DNA of 64,000 bases, taken from Aquarana catesbeiana. Lineage: Eukaryota; Chordata; Amphibia; Anura; Ranidae. The position numbers and the translations under genes were made by a program. Position 1 is the stretch's first letter, and the number at the start of each line of letters is the position of its first letter. Below are positions 45,375-56,339 of the stretch, piece by piece. The notes under the pieces are model-generated. The model saw only the letters and a list, made by a program, of their open reading frames with translations. It ran no database searches and was not told the origin of the DNA. Location: assembly GCF_042186555.1 (NCBI RefSeq), contig NC_133333.1, positions 222,582,757 to 222,646,756 of the forward strand, read 5' to 3'.

Positions 45375-46461
45375 CCCACTTAATTGTTCTGATTGGATGT
45401 CATATGACGTCCTTCAGAACAAGCCGCTCGTGCGCTCCTCCCTTGAAACACACCGCATCACCTATTATGTAGGCTCTTTACCATGTGATCAGCTGTGTCC
45501 AATCACAGCTGGTCACAGTGTGAATAGAAATTGCCGGTTATAGACATTCCTCTCCTCACACTGACAGCGTGGAAGGAGAGCCGATAAGTGGTTTTCTCTC
45601 ACAGGGGAGATCTGCAATGATTATCAGTGTAGCTCCAACAGTGATGCCAATCAGTGCTGACTTTCAGTGCACATCAGTACCGCTTATTACATTTTAATGC
45701 CTCATCAGTGCACGTCAGTGAAGGAGAAAATTTATTTACAAAATTTTATAATTGAAATGAAGAAAAACTTTTTTTTTCAATTTTCGGACTTTCAGTACCG
45801 GCTATCATTGCTGCCTATCAGTGCCACCTATCGCATTTTATTGCCTCCTCATCAGTGCCCCCTCATCAGCGCACATCAGTGAAAGAGAACAATTATTTAC
45901 AAAATTTTATGATTAAAATGAAGAAAAACTTTTTTTTTTTAAATTTTCAGACTCTCAGTACAGCCTATCCATGCCCATCAGTGCCACCTATAACATTTTA
46001 ATGCCTCCTCATCAGTGCCGCCTCATCAGCGCACGTCAGTGAAGGAGAAAAATTATTTACAAAATGTTATGATTAAAATGAAGAGCTTTTTTTTTTTTCA
46101 AATTTTTGGACTCTCAGTACCGCCTATCCATGCCCATCAGTGCTGCCTATCACATTTTAATGCATCCTCATCAGTACCACCTCATCAGCATATGTCGGTG
46201 AAAAGAGAAAAATTATTTACAAAATGTTATAATTGAAATAAAGAAAAATATATATTTTTTTTTAAATTTTTTTTTTTGTTTAGCAAAAAATAAAAAATCC
46301 AGTGGTAATTAAATACCACCAAAAGAAAGCTCTGTCTAAAAAAAAAAAATGATAAAAATGTTGTTTGGGTACATCATTTTATGACCACGCAATTGTCATT
46401 CAAAGTTTGACAGCTTAAAATTGGCCTGGGCAGGAAGGGGGTGAAAGTGCCCGGCATAGAG
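45375..46461 (+). mobile_element. TTAA-family MITE 'D' with internal ~165-bp tandem repeats
   Basis: Begins near 'cccacttaattgttctgatt' and ends 'gtgcccggcatagag' before TTAA at 46,462. Four ~165-bp units (45,670-46,245) carry 'gtcagtgaaggagaaa', 'ttatttacaaaat' and 'cagtaccgcctatcc'. It ends about 150 bp before exon 9. Confidence 0.75.
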
Positions 46462-46613
46462 TTAAATTGTGACAATGGGTGCAGGAAGAAGATCCCCTGC
46501 CTGCTGTCACATGGAGGAGCGGATTGGGGGAAACTGGCCTCTAGAATCGTATTGTGTCAGTGATCCAGCACACCCCGAACTGAAAAAAGCTAACCTTATG
46601 ATCTTTTTCCTAG

Positions 46614-46649
46614 GGCGACTTCCGACATAAATCTTCCTTTGTCATCTGA
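46614..46649 (+). CDS. JAM3: JAM3 exon 9: C terminus with PDZ ligand and stop
   Basis: The acceptor is tttttcctag. The coding part is GDFRHKSSFVI followed by TGA. All eleven residues are those of the vertebrate JAM-C tail. S-F-V-I is a class II-type PDZ-binding terminus (PAR3/ZO-1 type partners are known for JAMs). The complete match at the extreme C terminus is the strongest single reason for naming this gene JAM3 rather than JAM2 or F11R. Confidence 0.97.
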   Translation, partial: GDFRHKSSFVI

Positions 46650-47785
46650 GGCATTGCTCCAGTAAGAAGCTTGGCGAAATAAAAACTTGCACTGAATTGG
46701 AGAAGACCGCACTTCACTATGAAATATTCATGTGTTGCCAAAGTCCAAGCAGCCCATCCTCCGCTGGAAGCGTGAACTTCCCGCCATGTGTGGGTGTGTC
46801 TGTACCGTTTACAGTATTAGCCAGATCACTGCCAAATATAAAGTTTTTAGTTTCCAGGAATTCACTGAAGCTGTTTGCAGAAAGTTGTCACGAGATGAAC
46901 TGAAGTCACTTCATCAAAAAAAAAAAAAAAAAAATGAAAGCACAGATGAATTACTGAACATCAGGAAGGGGCTGACACCGACTCTCCCAGGAACTGCTGG
47001 GGCAAATGGAATGAAATGGGATTTGCTATCACAGAGAAGGGATCTATTATGTTATTGGTTCATCAGCTGGAAGATTTTTTCCCACAGTCTTAGGGCTACG
47101 GGCTTCGGAGCCCCGTACTGAGTCCGGTGAATAGTGACACTTTGCTGCCCTCTGCTGGTTGTGTCAGCAATATATTGTTTGTCGTTGGTATGAGTATGCT
47201 GGCTATGATTTTCTATTTTTCTGTTCTAATAACATTCAGTGTTTGTGGAGAGTATTTTTATACATGTAAATTTGTAATAATAGGAAAAAATATTGGGATA
47301 GGCCAGATATGTGTTGGGATGGGGAGGGAAGTGGGAATGTACCCGGTGCAGCCGATTTGCACCAAGATAATTATTTGTAGCGTTGGGAGGGAAATTTTAG
47401 AAGTGACCAGAACACTGGGAAGTAATGGGCACATAGTAGCATCACTGCAGGTAAATGGCTGCGGCTGCCTTTCCAGCTGTCTCTCACTGTATATATTAAA
47501 CTAAGCAGTCATGGTTATTCACAGGCGTTCTAAGGTTTCCATTGTAAAGGTAAAAACTGTAAAATGGGAATTTAATTTGGGAAAGGATAGAAACACAGAA
47601 TGGACAAAGGACATGCTTCATATTGATGACTTTGCAAAAAAAAAAAAAAAATGTATGACATGGAGCCAAATATTGTACATTATTGTGAAGTTATCGGTGG
47701 GGTAAGAGAATAGTTTTATAAATATGTTCTTTACTCTCTAAGCCGGTCATTTTCCAAAATAAATGATGTATATAGCAAAGTCATC
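46650..47785 (+). other. JAM3: JAM3 3' UTR (end inferred)
   Basis: The sequence after the stop is largely free of the transposon families seen elsewhere, which suggests an exonic UTR rather than random intergenic DNA. The end is placed just after an AATAAA at 47,758-47,763, followed by a GT-rich stretch, and before a minisatellite begins. An AATAAA at 46,678-46,683 lies only about 30 bases after the stop and would give an extremely short UTR. Open frames inside it do not look like proteins. The true end is uncertain and could be further downstream. Confidence 0.5.
47758..47763 (+). promoter_or_regulatory. Candidate JAM3 polyadenylation signal AATAAA
   Basis: Canonical hexamer about 1.1 kb after the stop codon, followed within about 40 bases by GT-containing sequence. 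A second canonical hexamer is at 46,678-46,683. Which is used cannot be decided from sequence alone. Confidence 0.45.
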
Positions 47786-47799
47786 CTGTGCAATGGTGT

Positions 47800-48015
47800 T
47801 AGTGGAGAAGGAGGGGGGGGGTCATCTGGGCCTTTCAGTGCCTGCTTAGGGTAGCACAAAAAACATTGACTAGCATTGTCTTCACAGCAGTGCACCCCTC
47901 TACTTTCAGAACCAATAAGATGATCACATATACAGCAGTGCACACCCTTCTCTGAGCCTGGTAAGGTGGCGCTATAGTGTTCCCCTCTCCCTGAGAAGCC
48001 TAGTAAGATCGCTCG

Positions 48016-48017
<2 letters not shown>
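47800..48017 (+). repeat. Start of the 48-bp minisatellite (degenerate units)
   Basis: Degenerate units with 'cagcagtgcacccctc' and 'gagcctggtaaggtg' precede a TA microsatellite. They belong to the array that follows. Confidence 0.7.
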
Positions 48018-48085
<68 letters not shown>

Positions 48086-48110
48086 TATACATACACACAC
48101 ACACACACCA
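48018..48110. repeat. (TA)n followed by (CA)n microsatellite
   Basis: About 30 TA units, then a mixed TACACATATATATACATA stretch and a short CA run. It splits the 48-bp array. Confidence 0.97.
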
Positions 48111-49115
48111 GGCCCATGTGTAACAGTGCACCCCTTGCTGTAGAATTTGGAAAGGTGGTCACGTATACATCAGTGCACCCCCTCTCAGCCTAGGTAAGAT
48201 GGCCACATAGATACAGCAGTGAAGCTTCACTCTGCGGAGCCTGGTCAAATGGTCATATACAGCAATGCACCTCCTCCCTGCACAGTCTGGTAAGATGATC
48301 ACAGATACAGCAGTGAACCCCCGTTCCTGCCCCTGCAAAGCCTTGTAAAATGGTCAAATACACAGTAATACATGCCCTCCATGCAGAGCCTGGTAAGCTG
48401 ACCACATATACAGGAGTATACTCCCTCCCTGCAGAGCCTGGTAAGCTGACCACATATACAGGAGTATACTCCCTCCCTGCAGAGCCTGGTAAGCTGACCA
48501 CATATACAGGAGTATACTCCCTCCCTGCAGAGCCTGGTAAGCTGACCACATATACAGGAGTATACTCCCTCCCTGCAGAGCCTGGTAAGATGACCACATA
48601 TACAGGAGTATACTCCCTCCCTGCAGAGCCTGGTAAGATGACCACATATACAGGAGTATACTCCCTCCCTGCAGAGCCTGGTAAGATGACCACATATACA
48701 GGAGTATACTCCCTCCCTGCAGAGCCTGGTAAGATAAACACATATACAGGAGTATACTCCCTCCCTGCAGAGCCTGGTAAGATGACCACATATACAGGAG
48801 TATACTCCCTCCCTGCAGAGCCTGGTAAAATGACCACATATACAGGAGTATACTCCCTCCCTGCAGAGCCCGGCAAGCTGACCACATATACAGGAGTGTA
48901 CTCCCTCCCTGCAGAGCCTGGTAAGATGACCACATATACAGGAGCATACTCCCTCCCTGCAGAGCCTGGTAAGCTAACCACATATACAGGAGCATACTCC
49001 CTCCCTGCAGAGCCTGGTAAGCTAACCACATATACAGGAGTACACCCCTTCCTGCAGAGCCTGGTAAAATAACCATGTATATAGCTGTGCACCCCCCTCC
49101 CTGCAGAGCCTGATA
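48111..49115 (+). repeat. 48-bp minisatellite downstream of JAM3
   Basis: About 20 units with 'ccacatatacaggagtatac' and 'ctccctccctgcagagcctg'. From 48,385 to 49,070 they are nearly identical at 48-bp spacing. As 48 is divisible by three, frames of 240-279 codons stay open on both strands (SLPGSAGREYTPVYVV type). These are artefacts: no start context, no domain, perfect unit periodicity. Confidence 0.96.
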
Positions 49116-49957
49116 GAAAGTTTTTTTAGGGGAAAATGTTGTGACTGTGGAATACCATGCTTCATTGCTTCTTTTAAAACCTTTAATGTTTAATACTTTT
49201 ATATAATCAAATATTGTGCAATCTCAAATTTGCATTGGCTGTAGAAAGTGCCTGCACATTTTACTTCTCTTCTAGAGGATCCGTGGAGTCCTGAAATCTG
49301 GGGAGGTGTTAGGCCTTATACACACAGGCTTAAGCTTGGATAAGAGCATTCAGCAAATTTTTTCCCCAGTCTCGTCTAAAGATTGGGAACCAGTCCGCAT
49401 GCCATGGTTCATATCCATTATGACGTGGTGGTCATGTGGCTTTGTAAACAGCTGTTGGTGTATTTCTTAAATGTGCATAATGCCTTTCATAGAGACACTT
49501 CAATGTTGGAAAAACACTTTTTTTTTTTTTTTCATGTTCATTTAATTTATCGGCCTATAATACATCTGTAGACTGAGTGGTGTTACTGTATCCCTGTTCT
49601 CTTCTGCTAAACAACTCAACCACTCCTATTTTCCACAACATAGAAAGTAGTTAGTAATACGGGGACTCTTTGAGATAATACATGAAGTGTACAAAGGCTA
49701 GCTCTACATTTCTGGCAGGAACAACAGATATGTTATTGCACTTATCGAACAAATAGATCAAAAGGCTTCAAATGGTATATTAGCTAGGGCTACCTTTGGC
49801 GATATCATTAACTGCTTCGAGAGAACAGCTGGATTCTTACTGAAAGCCTTGGAAATGCTTTTTTAAGCCTTACTGCTCTTGTGCAAGCTGAAGATAAATT
49901 TCTAAAGGAATTTTTGCTTGGCCCCACCTCCTGGGTATCACTATTGGTCAATAGTCA
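49116..49957. other. Intergenic stretch, no gene recognised
   Basis: Mostly single-copy-looking, AT-rich. No exon, element end or tandem structure seen. Confidence 0.45.
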
Positions 49958-49969
49958 GATATATTGATA

Positions 49970-50660
49970 TATAATAGGAAACCAAACGGTGCAACAAAAA
50001 TAGATGCAATAGGAATGCAGGCTGAACACTATTGGTAATTCAATTTTTACAATACCTACAAAGTCAATACACAAGAAAAAAAAGTGCAGCACAAACCAAA
50101 CAGGATAACATACACAAAGTCCTCAGAAGTACTAATGAAGTATCTGAGTCCAGTAACAAGTAGCGTGACAGATGAAACTTCAATATGGCAAATGTGCTGG
50201 GTCCCACCACCCACCAAAGGACAAATTAGCGCTCACCTCAAGTGTATGACCCCTGAACTAACAGGAAGGTCATAACAAGCATTGCCCTTTAGGGTAAGAT
50301 CCAAAGGCTGTGGTGCCACTGGGAACGCTACTCCAGATACAGAACTCCGTCAAAGATGTGCAATAGAAAAGGGCGACAGCATAGTGCTCTCTGTATACAA
50401 TATTTTATTGATAAAATACATGTAGAACATACTCGCATTTAATGGCACCGTTCTCAGTGCATGTAAAAAGCCTCAGAGTATAAGGTGCATCACACGAGAC
50501 AGCCACGCGTGACGTCATCAAAGGGTTCTCTGCCCCATTACGTATTTCGTCCAGGGCAGGACTTCGTTACTTTGTGTGCACTTTAGTCGCATATGTTATC
50601 CTGTTTTTTGTTTGTCTGTTAAAAGTTTGCGCTGCACTTTTTTTTTTTTTCTTGTGTACT
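49970..50660. mobile_element. Foldback element with 12-bp duplication and hammerhead-like core
   Basis: Flanked by GATATATTGATA at 49,958-49,969 and 50,661-50,672. The arms at about 50,058-50,112 and 50,595-50,658 are inverted ('gtgcagcacaaaccaaacag' against 'ctgttaaaagtttgcgctgc', imperfect). In the core the minus strand reads GTAACGA, A, GTCC, loop, GGAC, GAAAT, ACGT (50,580-50,540): a hammerhead-like box-stem-box with a 4-bp stem. Confidence 0.7.
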
Positions 50661-51042
50661 GATATATTGATAGGCTATTGGAGGTTTGCAGAGATGGAAG
50701 GGACTGGGTCAAGCATGTTTGCTGTAATGTCAGAGGCATTGACATGAAAATGTCAATAAAAGTAGATGGATCTGCTCAGATGTGCTCTTTATGATCGCTT
50801 TATCAGATCTTTTGATGTTCATCCAGGATGGTCCTTACAACCATCTTAACAGACCTAATTTATTGAGTAAAGATGTAGGCTACTGTTGGCAGGTTGCCTC
50901 TGGCTTTAGTATTTTGAGTCATTGACTTGAGGCAAATATGCAGATCAGGAGTTCTTATTTCCCGATCCACATATATATTCAGTGACTTCCCATCAAAGCC
51001 AGAGGGTCAGCATTGCAGCAAGGCAAACAGCATGACCAGTTT

Positions 51043-51340
51043 TTAACCCCCTTCCTGCCCATCCTGATATCCCTTTAAAAGGTTCTGAACACCTGGGAGA
51101 GATGGGAAGGATCAGCAAAATTGTGACCATTGTGATTGGCTGTCACAGTGATCACATGATTGGGAGCTGGTCCCACCGGCTACCGATCAGTATTGGGAAC
51201 CGAGAATTGTCTTCCGGGAGCGCGCAATGAGCGCCTGCTCAGCACAGAAACAGCGGCCACCTAGTGGCGTGTGGGCATTATCGCCCACTTTTTTGCCACA
51301 GCACATACAGTATGTATTACATGGGTGGCAACAGATTAAA
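51043..51340. mobile_element. Probable TTAA MITE
   Basis: TTTTTAACCCCCTTCCTGCC at the left and GGGTGGCAACAGATTAAAGG at the right. Composition and 'gtcacagtgatcacatgatt' match the ends of other TTAA families. The inverted termini are weak. Confidence 0.4.
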
Positions 51341-51361
51341 GGAAAAATTCACTGTAACATC

Positions 51362-51488
51362 AAGAGCCTCTCACTAGCGAATCAGCAATTGAGTGTCTTC
51401 CTCAAACCATCCGCTAATCAGCAATTGAGTGTCTTCCCCACACCCATCCGCTTATCAGCAACTGAGTGTCTTCCCCAAACCATCCTCT
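51362..51488 (+). repeat. Three ~42-bp tandem units
   Basis: Each has 'atcagcaattgagtgtcttc' and 'cccaaaccatcc' with small changes. No larger array. Confidence 0.85.
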
Positions 51489-51793
51489 ACAATGTTGGTG
51501 TTTATCTTCTTTACCGGAAGCCTTCGTTCTGCTCGGGGTGGTTTTAAATACTGTAAATGAATTGATTGTTTCTTTCTGTTCCAGCAGGGGCCTATTTCCC
51601 AGCTAGTGATCATCATGGTTAGCCTGGGGAAATAAATCTGCAGCCAATGTCAGTTGTCAGTGAAAATGGCTTTGGGTTCGCTCATCACTACTTTTGAACA
51701 TTCAGCAATGATGGCTTCAGGTTATATTAGCACATGCAAAAATTGTCTTCATGCCATAAGTGCGTTGTCTAAGCTGCTCATTCTATATACATA

Positions 51794-52255
51794 CAAAAAC
51801 ATGAGAAAAGTGGGGACTTTAAAGGTGCAAATCGACACAATTCTCTTCAAAAATAATTATTTATTTTATATCAATAAAATTCATTTTTGTAATAAAATTC
51901 AAAATCACAAAACTGATAAATTTAACACACATTTTACATGTTCCTAGTTAAAATTGATGCATCTCGACATGTTTCGCCAAATCTGTGTAACAAATTTGGC
52001 GAAACATGTCGAGATGGATGCTTCAATTTTAACATGGAACATGTAAGATGTGTCTGTTAAATGTATTGGGTTTGTGATTTTGAATTTTATTACAAAAATG
52101 AATTTTATTGATATAAAATAAATAATAATTTTTGAAGAGAATTGTGTCAATTTGCAGCTTTAAAGACCCCACTTTTCTCATGTTTTTGTATTTAAAAATT
52201 AGGATGTGGTGCTAAGATATTTCAAATCGTTTTGTCCAGGACTCAATAGTGGTAA
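51794..52255. mobile_element. Near-perfect foldback element with 15-bp duplication
   Basis: Flanked by CATTCTATATACATA at 51,779-51,793 and 52,256-52,270 (perfect). The arms (about 51,794-51,985 and 52,000-52,192) are about 95 percent identical inverted repeats, meeting at 'gacatgtttcgccaaat' and 'atttggcgaaacatgtc'. A ~65-bp tail with 'aggatgtggt' follows the right arm, as in the element at 8,675-9,346. The GAAACATGTC part of the ribozyme-like motif is present on both strands; box 1 is lost. Confidence 0.85.
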
Positions 52256-52666
52256 CATTCTATATACATAATTATGAAGGAAACTGGGTCTTTCAGTCAT
52301 TATAAGTCCTCAATAACCAATGTATTTAAATGAGAATTTCTGATGAACAACACATTATCCAAAACGTGTATGATTTTTGTAAACTCGTCATGTCCATTAG
52401 CTCCCCAACTGAGAAAAGATGCCACATCCTGCCTACATATAGTGTAGGAGACATCATTCTGATCTCCATATCCCTATTAACTCAAATTCCCTCTTACATC
52501 TTTTGAACCACACAGCAGCAGCAACATGTACCAAAAAATATCTAAGTTTTATTTTACAATTCATTAAAAAAAAAAAAAAGTTTTCTTATTCTAAAGCTCT
52601 ATATGAATCTGTAGGAGACCTATTACTAGCAACCACGAAAACTCCAACCCATAAAATCAGTATTAC

Positions 52667-53580
52667 CCACTTCAGCTCCAGGCCTTTTTTTATATTTTTG
52701 TTTACGTGTCAAAATCGGTAATTGTTGCTATAAAATTAGTTAAAATCCCCAAACATTATGTATATTTTTTTTAAAGCAAAGGCCCTTAGAGAATAAATTG
52801 GTGGGTGTTGCACTTTTTTATGTCACACGGTAGTTTTTGAAACGCAATTTTATATATTTTTTAAAATACACTTTTTTGAATTTCAATGCAAAAAACACAA
52901 TACATAACAATTTTTTTGTAAAATATAGATGCCGCCTAGTAAATAGATACTCGCTCGTCTGTGCAACAGCGACATAAATGTTACGATCTATAGGCAACGC
53001 CTTGAAATCCTTTACAGGTTAGCATTTTAGATTTACAGAGGAGGTCTGGGGCCCATGATCTGACATTCACAGGGTTACCTCATATAAGACGATCACTGTT
53101 TGCGAGTATGTGGGACCGACATGTGCATTCGCTTGTGCACGGGGGGGGAGGGGTCGCTTACAAAAAAAGTTTTATCATTTTATATTATTTTTTTATTTTT
53201 ATACTGTTGCTTTATTTTTTTCTGATTACTTTTTTGTTATCACAAGGAATGTAAACATCCTTTGTGACAGCAGTAGACATCCGTGTAAACTGGAAGTAAT
53301 GTCATTTTATCGCTTCCGGGCTACAATAATGAACAGCCGATCAAAGTTGATCCCGGTGGGATGGGAGAGCCTGAGCGAGCCGGGGGGGGTTTACAGGGGT
53401 TGGACGCTGCTTGTCATAGCAATCTAGTGGCTAGTAAGCCGCTCTGCTTGCTTTTACAAGAGAAGCTGACAGCTGGCTCTTGAAAACGGTACTGGGATGA
53501 TGCCTACGGCTGCAGGTATCATCCCGGTATAACCACTAAAAGTCCAGCACCGTACAGGTACATCATTGGTTGTTAGGTGG
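52667..53580 (+). mobile_element. MITE A, forward copy
   Basis: Starts CCACTTCAGCTCCAGGCC and ends GTTGTTAGGTGG before TTAA at 53,581-53,584. It shares the 'agagaataaattggtgggtg' region, 'tttacagaggaggtctgggg', 'cacaaggaatgtaaacatcc' and the GC-rich 3' part with other copies. Confidence 0.8.
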
Positions 53581-53584
53581 TTAA

Positions 53585-54423
53585 TATGTTCCTTACCATA
53601 TCATATAGCTTTATAATAAGAAAAACATTTTTTGTAAATATTCATGGTAATTAAAGTGTTTATATGTTTTGAATAAACGCTGTTGCTGTTTAATAGACGT
53701 AAGAACGAATTGGAGTTCTGATTTACTTTGTCCTCCTCTATTTGCACACAGTGGTTGTATGTCTCCAATTTTCAGTTGAGCAAGCTATACTGTATCTCCT
53801 TCTTCCTGTTCGATGCTGTATTGATGATCTTAGCTGTGTTTTTTGTGAAGATGACATAAATAAAACAGTTTTATGGTGACATTCACTAAGACAGAACAAA
53901 AACTGCTTAAAATCCTACTTCAGACTGTTGCTAAATGCACCATTGCACTGGGTTCCCCCCTGCACTGTATGGGCTAAATGCCTGTTTGGCTAGAAGGTAA
54001 TAAATTGAATGCTTACCTTATTCCTCACTCCCACATGCCTCCTCCGCCTTTCCATGCATAGGGTCCCCTAAACCTCTTCATTTCACCCTTTGGGTAGCCA
54101 CAGCTCTCTGCCATCATCCTGTATAGAGTAGGACCAGCAGTACTGCATTGTACGAGAGGAAAGTGAGGGTCCACCCAGATCCTGGGAGCGTCAGACCGGG
54201 GAGCAAGGAATAGCATAAGAACATGTACTTATCCCTTCCCCCCCCTAGCCAAATTAACTTTTAACCAATGCAATGTTGGAGGGACCCCACTGAATATGTG
54301 AATTTAACAGCAGGCAGGGATGAAGCTTAAGGACTCATGCACTCTGGCCCTTTTTGCAGTTGCTCCTAGGGGCAACAAACTTTTTTTTTGCTGACTCTAA
54401 ACTCCCCTCCATGTTAGCCTATA
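53585..54423. other. Intergenic stretch, no gene recognised
   Basis: It contains a canonical 'ataaataaaa' motif at about 53,857 but nothing that ties it to an exon. Confidence 0.4.
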
Positions 54424-54655
54424 GGGTTGACTTACTAAAGGCAAATCGACTTTGCATTGGAAGTGCAGTCGCTGTAGATCTGAAGGAAGGATCTGAAATG
54501 TGGGGAAGCTCTGCCGATTTTATCATCCAATCATGTACAAGCAAAAATGCTGTTTTTTTGTTTTCCGTGCATGTCCCCCTCAGATCTAAAGCGACTGCAC
54601 TTCCAAGTGCGCTTGTAGTGCAAAGTCGATTTGCCTTTAGTAAAAAAAAAAACCC
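54424..54655. mobile_element. 'gatttactaaaggcaaat' MITE, copy 2
   Basis: The ends GGGTTGACTTACTAAAGGC and GCCTTTAGTAAAA are inverted. The interior has an inverted pair 'ttggaagtgcagtcgct' and 'agcgactgcacttccaa'. Confidence 0.8.
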
Positions 54656-54677
54656 CCACGTGTCCATGTGCGCATAG

Positions 54678-54864
54678 AGGTTGATTTACTCAAGATCTGA
54701 GGGGAAGCTCTGCTGATTTCTATTGTCCAAACACGTGCAAGCAAAAATGCTGTTTTTTATTTTCCTTGCATGTGATTGGGTATTCTTTGCAAAGGGAAGA
54801 TTTACCTCATTTACTAAGCTCTGGAGCAACTGCACAGTATATTTACCTTTAGTAAATCAACCCC
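54678..54864. mobile_element. 'gatttactaaaggcaaat' MITE, copy 3
   Basis: The ends AGGTTGATTTACT and AGTAAATCAACCCC are inverted. Shares 'caagcaaaaatgctgttttt' and 'gtgattgggtattctttgca' with copy 1. It sits 22 bp from copy 2. Confidence 0.8.
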
Positions 54865-55133
54865 GTAGCCTTTTAGCAGTGTTAATGGGCAGGGGCTTTT
54901 AGATGCAGGAAAAAATATCCCCCACTGCCAGTGCGTCCAAGGGCAGCGGCGTTTGACAGAAAAAGCACTTGTTGATGCATGTTAACTCTTGAGCATTAGT
55001 TTGTTTCAATGGCCAGAATAAATAATTCATATCATTGGCCATTACACACTTTTACAAGCATCAGGCTTTTTTTCTGCCAAAACGCTGCTGCCAAGAGGAA
55101 ACACTTTTAGGAGAGTTTCCAAATTATCCTGTG

Positions 55134-55589
55134 CAGTGTAGACAAAAATAACACTATTTTAGTCTACTAAAATACGACTAAAACCTAAAACAATTCAGAT
55201 GAGTAATATATGACTCAAACTAAAATGGCATTTTAGTCATAAGACTATGACTAAATAGATATATAAACTGGTTATATATCTATATAACGGCTAAATCTGT
55301 GTCTGTAGTGCATGTTCAAACCTTAATACCAGAAATAATAACATATTAGATTTTTACTGCAGGAGTATGAGTTTGGAAATTCTAGAAAGGTGCTTGAATA
55401 ATGCGTTACAATTTAACTAAACCCATTCAATTTTAGTCAACTAAAATGTACTGCAGATTTTAGTCGACTAAAACACGACTAAAATTAAAACCATTCAAAT
55501 TACTAAAATACGAATAAAAATAAAATGGCATTTTAGTCAAAAGACTATGACTAAAACTGCACCAAAATTTTATATCAAAATTAACACTG
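55134..55589. mobile_element. hAT-type element with ACTAAAA internal repeats
   Basis: Ends CAGTGTAGACAAAAATAACA and TCAAAATTAACACTG. Flanks ATCCTGTG and GTCCTGTG match at 7 of 8. The interior has repeated 'tagtcgactaaaacacgact' and 'atggcattttagtcataaga' blocks as in the fish/frog ACTA-rich hAT family. Confidence 0.8.
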
Positions 55590-56339
55590 GTCCTGTGTGC
55601 AAGGAGCCTTAGTGTGTAGTCATATGAAATTGGACATGCCATATATTATGGATCTGGGCGGAGCTGACAATTTTCCCATCCACTTGTAGGATGATTTCAC
55701 AATTCACAGTATACACTTTTTAGTTTGAGATGTCCCTGGAGAACATTGATGCCCTGTGATGTCCACTATATTATTTTCTGTAACAAAAATATGGCCATCT
55801 GAACTGATATGCTAAAAGCAATGTGACTTTACCTTATAATAAATATGTTTTCAAGTGTTATTCTTTATTTCCTGTGTATCTTTTATATTTATTTTCCTGT
55901 TTACAAAGGTTCAACGATCACCTTTTATTAATGGTCACAAACAGTTTTTTACACCCCCTTTCTACTTTACTCTAAGACCTCATTTGCTGCATGGACACAG
56001 CCGCTACTGCCAATTTGACATCCATATGGGTACTGTGACGGCCTGCCTGGTTGCCTCCGCCAAGATACAGTTTCCTCCACTGGAACCAGGTATTATAGCT
56101 GAACATTGCACCCAAGAACTAGACGGCATTAGTTTAGGCGGAACGCTGCTTCCATGGTGACCAGTTCCTGGAACACTTCTTCAATAACATCCGACACTGG
56201 GTCCCAGTGGTGGTATGGACTGCCAGTAGGGGGGAAGCAGATCCCACCGCTGCCTCTAAATTGTGACAGACCTCCTGGCACCCCACCTTAGTGCTTCTTC
56301 CACTCAGCATCCAGGTATTATAGCTGAGCATTGCACCCA
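55590..56339. other. Intergenic stretch with a ~40-bp direct repeat
   Basis: 'tattatagctgaacattgca' followed by 'cccaagaactagacg' occurs at about 56,091 and again at about 56,317 with small changes, a 226-bp spacing. No element ends or coding frame recognised. Confidence 0.4.

Larger units (their letters stand above)
1..47790 (+). other. JAM3: JAM3 gene, 3' part (exons 2-9; exon 1 outside window)
   Basis: Eight exons with consensus AG/GT borders and compatible phases assemble into one frame encoding the end of a signal peptide, a V-type Ig domain, a C2-type Ig domain, a transmembrane helix and a short tail ending in SSFVI. This is the layout of JAM-C, a tight-junction and leukocyte-transmigration adhesion protein that dimerises through its V domain and binds PDZ scaffolds through its C terminus. 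Exon lengths are 66, 114, 153, 203, 100, 133, 55 and 36 nt (to the stop). Exon 2 opens in phase 1 within the signal peptide, so a first exon with about 25 codons and the promoter must lie before the window or be unrecognised within the first 13.6 kb. No frameshift or stop was seen, so the gene looks functional. JAM2 and F11R are the paralogues; the tail and the second Ig domain fit JAM3 best. Confidence 0.93.

Noticed and set aside
13665..46649. Gene being JAM2 or F11R instead of JAM3
   Set aside because: The C-terminal GDFRHKSSFVI, the extra cysteines CRVP and ARCE in the second domain, and the VKPVTP junction fit JAM-C. A protein search could settle this formally.
46697..47121. 129-codon frame after the JAM3 stop as an alternative C terminus
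   Set aside because: The C terminus at 46,649 is complete and conserved. The frame contains a poly-lysine run from an A tract and resembles UTR.
48253..49092. Possible repetitive secreted protein (279 codons, minus; 240 codons, both strands)
   Set aside because: Explained by the 48-bp tandem unit. No signal peptide, no splice or promoter context, and the opposite strand is equally open.
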